Assembly (NCBI GenBank): GCA_025765595.1
Contig: JAIVFH010000222.1
Coordinates: forward strand, 1 to 46,016
Direction of reading: 5' to 3'
DNA length: 46,016 bases
Origin: Obelidium mucronatum
Lineage: Eukaryota > Chytridiomycota > Chytridiomycetes > Chytridiales > Chytriomycetaceae
This document shows positions 41,046-46,016 of this stretch, one piece after another. The notes under the pieces were generated by a model. It searched no databases and was not told the DNA's origin. It was given only the letters and a program-made list of their open reading frames with translations. The position numbers were made by a program, and so were the translations under genes. How positions within the stretch are numbered: the stretch's first letter is position 1; each line of letters begins with the position of its first letter.

Positions 41046-44000
41046 CGATGGAAATGTCATAATACGGCGATCGCGTTCTTTCGGAATATCTCGCAAAGAG
41101 ACAACACAAGGCAAAGCCCCAACATCCAATGCCCGTTGCTAAAAGAGAATACGCTTGATCATCCATGACCCGAATAAGAGTCGAGGATATAGCAAGACCG
41201 GCCACAATCGATACTACCAAATACTTATTCAGCAAATGCTCATCAGTTACCACAAACAATTTGTTAAATAGCCCAATAAGAAGCCCAGTGATACTCGCAG
41301 AAGCAGTGCCAAAAGTCAAAAATTCTTGCTTTAGCGTGTCTGTAAAATATCCATACCCCGCTGTAATTCCAGAAAGTACAATCAAAACACCACTGACTCT
41401 TATTGCAAAAATTTTCAGCTCCGACTGATAGATTGCGCTCTGTGTAAGCTTGATATTCTCTTATCAGTTCATAAGGGTGCTCGACTGTCGAGAGAGGAGC
41501 GTACTCAAACCGATTCAATTTGTTTGTACTTGACGTAATTGTCAATTCCAAGAAACCCGAAGATAATAACAAATAAATCGTGGCAAAACGCAAGACCGGC
41601 CTTCACTGGTATACTGCTGATCACGATTCTCAATTGTTCCTGTTCCAAACAGGATGGAAAACTTATCGATAAAGATGATCACAAAGTAAAGGAATCCAAA
41701 GACAATCGCAGGAGCTTCTAGTTGGAATAACCTATGCAATTTCCTGTTATTTCACAAGATTATACAAGGATAACCGTAGCTTACAAAGCACCACGATTGA
41801 GTTTGTCTACTTGATATTTTCGAGAGAGTGTCTCCAAGGCCTGTTTTGCCAATGCGTCCCATTCAGCGCTGAACATTTTGATACTGCTTGGTGCAACGGC
41901 ACTCCGCTCCATAAACCAAGACATCAAGGGCCGCTCCCACTTCAGTTGAGATATTCGATCTTTAATTCTCTTATCCATTCCTTTGATGGGCGACTTGATA
42001 GCCTCTTGTAGTCGCTCAGCAAACCAGTCAGACGCATTTCTTTCCCACAACCTCATTTTGCGATCCATTTCTTCTTCGCTTTCTTCGGTAAGCTTGATGG
42101 GACGCTTTACTTAGATTCATATGCTGCAAAAATATGCTCTTTGCTCGTGATTCGGACAGCAGAAGGCCAATCAAGAAATTCTCTGATATCTTGCTATATC
42201 TGTACAGCATAAATATGACGGCGGCAGCTATATTTCCTTCGTAGATTGCCCAAACGAGCTCGGAATGGAGTCATTTACCAAGATGAACCGACAAAAGAAT
42301 GGGGCGGTAATAGAAGAAGAATACTTTGAATACATGCACGGGGACCAGGAGAATTGTAAACCGCCACAGCCGGATCTCGAAATGCGACCAAGATTGCATA
42401 CATGATCATGTAAAGTCTGGTGTAATGCTTTTAGAACACCATTCAATTAATTCTTGTGAGTTACGCACCCAAATAGGAAAGCATATATCGCACCCATTAC
42501 CATCAATACCAAATCTTGAGCAATGCAAATGTAAATGCATGCTGCGACCAGCAGCCCAGTAAATATAAGGAAAGAGATGCTGCCACAAGACGGTGAGAGA
42601 CTGCTATAATCATTACTGTGAGACTCATTTGATAGAAATAAAACGACATGGTTCGACCAAAGCTGTTCATTAGCGCCCCGATAAAAGGAAAGCTGACTGA
42701 GTCCATGAATTTAAGTTAATTGACTAATGGCGGTAACTTAAGGTGCTTATTTACCCAAAATAGTAATCGATGCCGCCTGCAGCGTTTTTTCCTTCATTCT
42801 GTCGCTTAGAAATAAACCACTCGAGAGCGTCGCTTTCATCAGTAAATCGATCAAAATCGGGTATATGTAAATATACGAGTTCGCAATCATTCGGCCCATT
42901 CTAAAGTCCAAATTCTTGTAGGGTTCGTCCCCAGATTTATCACAGAATTATTGGGTTCCTCGGCATTTTCAGAATTTTCAGCTCAAACATCTTTTCACGT
43001 TGAGCAGCGTGAAACTTTTGCGCCAACTGAAGACTAGAGAGACAGAATATTTCTTGAAGTGTTGATTGAGTCGTTGCCATTTCAAGGCACACAGCTACTT
43101 GGTCTTTTTCAGGAAGTATTTGAGTGGACATGGCTGTAATTGCCAAATCGAGTTCCAGGTATGCACAATGTCGGCAAACTTTACGGATGAGAGAAAGCGA
43201 TACAACAAAGTGCATAACTGAGCTCTCTCTCGTTATTTGAGGTGTACTTGTGTAGCAACAGCTTAACTGCTGAGCACAATTCCCCCACCTCACTCAGACC
43301 AGCCAGCGATCTGGTTTGCCGGCCAAAATATTCAACAAGAGTTTCTTCGGCTAAATTCGTGGGTGCATATTCGTTTTCCAGCATAGTTAGCATCGAATCG
43401 GTGAAAGCTATAATCTGATTAGCGTGCAAAAGAGGGTTGCAGTAGAAATACCTTCTTCCGTCACAAGGACATGCTCGATACACTGATTGATGTATTTTGA
43501 TAATGAAGCAAGGTATTCGGCTTCGCCTTTTGTCGTTGCAGTCTTGTGAATTGATTTTATCACGTCGCTGAATTTCGGATCATTGTCAGAAGTTTAGACC
43601 GATGCGTAGTCTAACTTCATAAATAATGCGAGTAGGAATCGGAATAGTAAAGTTGGAGTGTTTCATTTCTGCGCGCTGTGAAGTGAAAAGCAATGCTAAG
43701 TCATACAAGATAGTCGACAAAAAAACAACAGGTTCAGACCTAACCAGAGCTTCAATCATCACACATAAACCAGTCTTGAGTCCAGAATGCTTCATGAAGG
43801 AGTGTAATATGGCCTCCTCTATCGACGGATGGCCGTCTGAAAGGAATATAAACAACTTTCCGTTCCTTTCATCCGTCAATGACCAAATCGGATCATAATC
43901 AATATATTCCGTCTTATCTTTGGGTATGAAAGCAACTTTTTTCGCGAACCACACGCTAATGTGTCACACCTCAACCCAGCGCTCAAAGTCCTTAATAAGT

Positions 44001-45800
44001 TCACAGTCTGTAGGCGAGTTTTCGAGCCCATAGAGAAAATATCCATTGTGTTGCAAGGGTGGACAATGCTGCGTCGGTGAGTTGGTCCAATAATGTCAAC
44101 ATCGAGAGAAATGGTGGGGAGAATGCATCGGGGTCTGTACCCAAATCATTATTGTAACGAAAAGCAAAAAGTAGATTTTTGGCGTGGAGATCCCAGATTA
44201 CTTGTAGGCTAGGTTTCCCAAATATTCTTGGCGAGGAGGGTTAGTTGCGACTCCCACGCGTTTGTGCTGTATCCCAAGCTTCATTGAGGAAAAAGTAGGG
44301 ATTTCTGGCTTGGGGGCATTCTTGAGTAGTTGCGTGATGGAGTAGGCGGTGTTACTGTCAAACAGATCCAAACCAAACGGCAATGCAGAGCTTGGAAATT
44401 CGGGCTTTTCATACAAACACGACGCAAAGTCGCTTGATTGAAGGTTCTCAAAGACTTTTATGAGCTCTCCAGAACGCTGAGTTTTCAGACAGATCTGATA
44501 GCACTTTTTCGAAATGATTTGGTAAGACCCCCTCTCCAGTAAATTGATTTAAAAGAAGATATGCATAGGACTTTTCTGCAACTTGGTGACATGAAACGAC
44601 AGGAAGAGATGTTGATATTTCAAGCATATCGGCCGCAACATCCGCTAACTTGGTTGGAGCGATATCAAACACAGAATCCATTTTATCCGACATTGATATC
44701 CAATATTTGAAGTTGTGACCGCTATAAAATTTGACTATATGGTTGAGCACATGAAATGATAAAGGAGCATCGACGCATTCAATGCAAAATACACTGAAGT
44801 CCTTTCGAAAGGATATTTCTGACTTCAATAGCTTCATTTGTGATTCAAATATTGCACGGTCGGAGCTATTTATGAAGAAATTAGTCCATGCGATTGCTAA
44901 AGCATCTTACTTATGTCGCAGAATGATTTTTCCACTGCTTTGGAGCAACGGATTCTTGAGGACAAGGCCGTTTATACTGTTTCGCAAACGATCCCAGGAC
45001 GTTAAACCAAACTCATCAATAAGTATGACAATTGGAGCATCGTTGAATATCCAAATCTCTTGTAGTGCTTTGAATAGGTTGATGAAATTCTCCGTCAACA
45101 AAGGGAACACCTTTTGAGTTGCGACACAGTTTGAAAAATAAAATCCAGTGATAGGCATGGATATGTTTGCAAAGTCATCGGTAATCTGTTGCAGCATGAA
45201 CATTGCAAACGTCATCAGTCCCAACTGACTTCGTCTCTCAAGAAACAGCCGTAAAAGATCCAAAACATTAACCTCGGCAATCCGATATGTTGTTCTAGAT
45301 GCCAAAATTAGCCTTAGCGGCTGATGGATGTGTTATCGTCATGGTGCTGTGGTGGTGATTGGATGATTGGAACTCCATACAAAATTGTTCTCCTAACCTG
45401 ATAGTTTCCCAATGTTCCTGGAGTATAATCCATCAGTCCTAACAACTTTTGATGCGGGTGGGCTTTTTCTCCCTGCAACAGCGGATGGACGCGCTTTGAC
45501 AGCCAGCTTGATGAGTCCGTGAAAAGGCAAAATCAGCAAATCAACGGGGTCCCAGGATTCTATCTCGAGTAGCTCGGTCAGCTGGTCTGAGTCGGGCAGA
45601 AACACCGCAAACGATGCGCATTGGCTGTTTGCAAAAGCCCTTGCCACGCGGTTGATTCCAAGGCTGCTGTTTTCCGTCGCGTCAAACTCGGACCGCTTTT
45701 CAGCCTCGGAGAATATCCGCGAGCTTCGCAAGGAGTTCCGGGGCGAGGGGGCATGCGATGGCACTGCCCTCAGCCGTCGTCCGGGCTTCTTTGCCTCCAT
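41046..45800 (-). pseudogene. N-terminal and membrane part of the giant glycosyltransferase gene, heavily frame-broken
   Basis: Minus-strand coding text continues upstream of the GT4 half to an ATG at 45800 (MEAKKPGRRLRAVPSHA). Several introns are clean and in phase: 45397..45295, one from about 44907 to 44869, one near 43450-43410 (GTATTT..TATAG), and one near 42750-42698. Soluble pieces include ILIDEFGLTSWDRL and FIFLSDGHPSIEEAIL. The membrane part has SISFLIFTGLLVAACIYI, VMGAIYAFLFG and GNIAAAVIFMLYRYS, then ITGLLIGLFNKLF. Between these, many one-base changes are needed (for example the A5 run near 44492, then about 44225, 42105, 41640, 41530, 41455). No known domain was recognised. Either this part has decayed or the sequence quality is poor here. 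Treat exon limits as approximate. Confidence 0.5.
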
Positions 45801-46016
45801 CCATCAGGCTCCGCTTTCTGATTGGGATTAAAGGGGGTCGGGGTTTGTTTGGCAAATCGATTCAGACACACTTTGGGTTATTGTCAGTCAAGGCCTCAAC
45901 TTTTAGCCATGATGAGATATCCGTGCTTTGCAGTTCTTGTTGGTTGACTGTCGCGTAGTAAACATTACTGTTCCGAATTATTCCTCCTCACATTACTCAG
46001 TCCAAAAAAGAACAGC

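Noticed and set aside
42503..42706. 67-codon ORF beginning MDSVSFPFIG as the membrane exon
   Set aside because: Wrong frame: acceptor GGACTCAG gives GQLSFYRGANEQLW in phase with the preceding exon and a better membrane helix.
1..46016. tRNA, rRNA or transposase genes
   Set aside because: I looked for tRNA-like TTCGA arms, rRNA text and transposase/integrase motifs on both strands and found none I could support.

Overview
The window looks like nuclear DNA of an early-diverging, zoosporic (chytrid-like) fungus. Almost every recognisable gene is split by short introns (about 44-183 nt) with GT..AG ends. The gene set is fungal or generally eukaryotic: BUD13 splicing factor, mitochondrial endonuclease G/NUC1, STE24-type CAAX proteases, a multicopper oxidase, p62/NBR1-like PB1-ZZ-UBA proteins, a eukaryotic MscL channel, an F-box/ankyrin protein and plant-type LRR repeats. 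Genus-level placement is inference.

Layout, left to right. 1-0.8 kb: 3' part of an SLC49/FLVCR-like MFS transporter that lacks its N-terminal half. 0.8-6.2 kb: F-box/ankyrin gene with a one-base break, a multi-pass membrane protein, a small acidic/serine-rich protein, and a seven-exon MscL gene with two microexons. 6.4-9.0 kb: decayed CCCH zinc finger/RBR ubiquitin-ligase gene. 9.2-10.35 kb: BUD13. 10.5-15.9 kb: three head-to-tail PB1-(ZZ)-UBA paralogues resembling selective-autophagy receptors, the last divergent from NUC1 over 65 bp. 17.7-24.6 kb: PAN-like protein, disordered hypothetical, four-pass claudin-like membrane protein, a tandem pair of an unrecognised family, and a GT31-type glycosyltransferase ending in a PAN-like segment. 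24.9-26.7 kb: N-terminally anchored multicopper oxidase. 26.8-30.0 and 33.7-35.2 kb: three STE24 paralogues, one with an intact frame but an Arg in place of the first zinc-binding His. Between them lie a coiled-coil protein and an EXORDIUM-like protein with a Thr-rich linker. 35.5-45.8 kb: F-box-like LRR protein and a very large membrane-anchored glycosyltransferase gene (PelF-like GT4 domain at its C-terminus) whose 5' half is broken by many frame changes.

Two themes stand out. First, local tandem duplication with functional divergence: PB1/UBA x3, STE24 x3 and an unknown family x2. Second, single-base frame disruptions cluster in both flanks (about 1-9.4 kb and 33-45 kb), while the dozen genes between 10 and 32 kb are clean. 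Some sit in homopolymers of genes expected to be functional (BUD13, STE24-3), which suggests sequence error. The dense disruptions in the RBR gene and in the 5' half of the glycosyltransferase gene look more like true decay.

All splice models were worked out by eye from phase and consensus sites. No transcript or database evidence was available.
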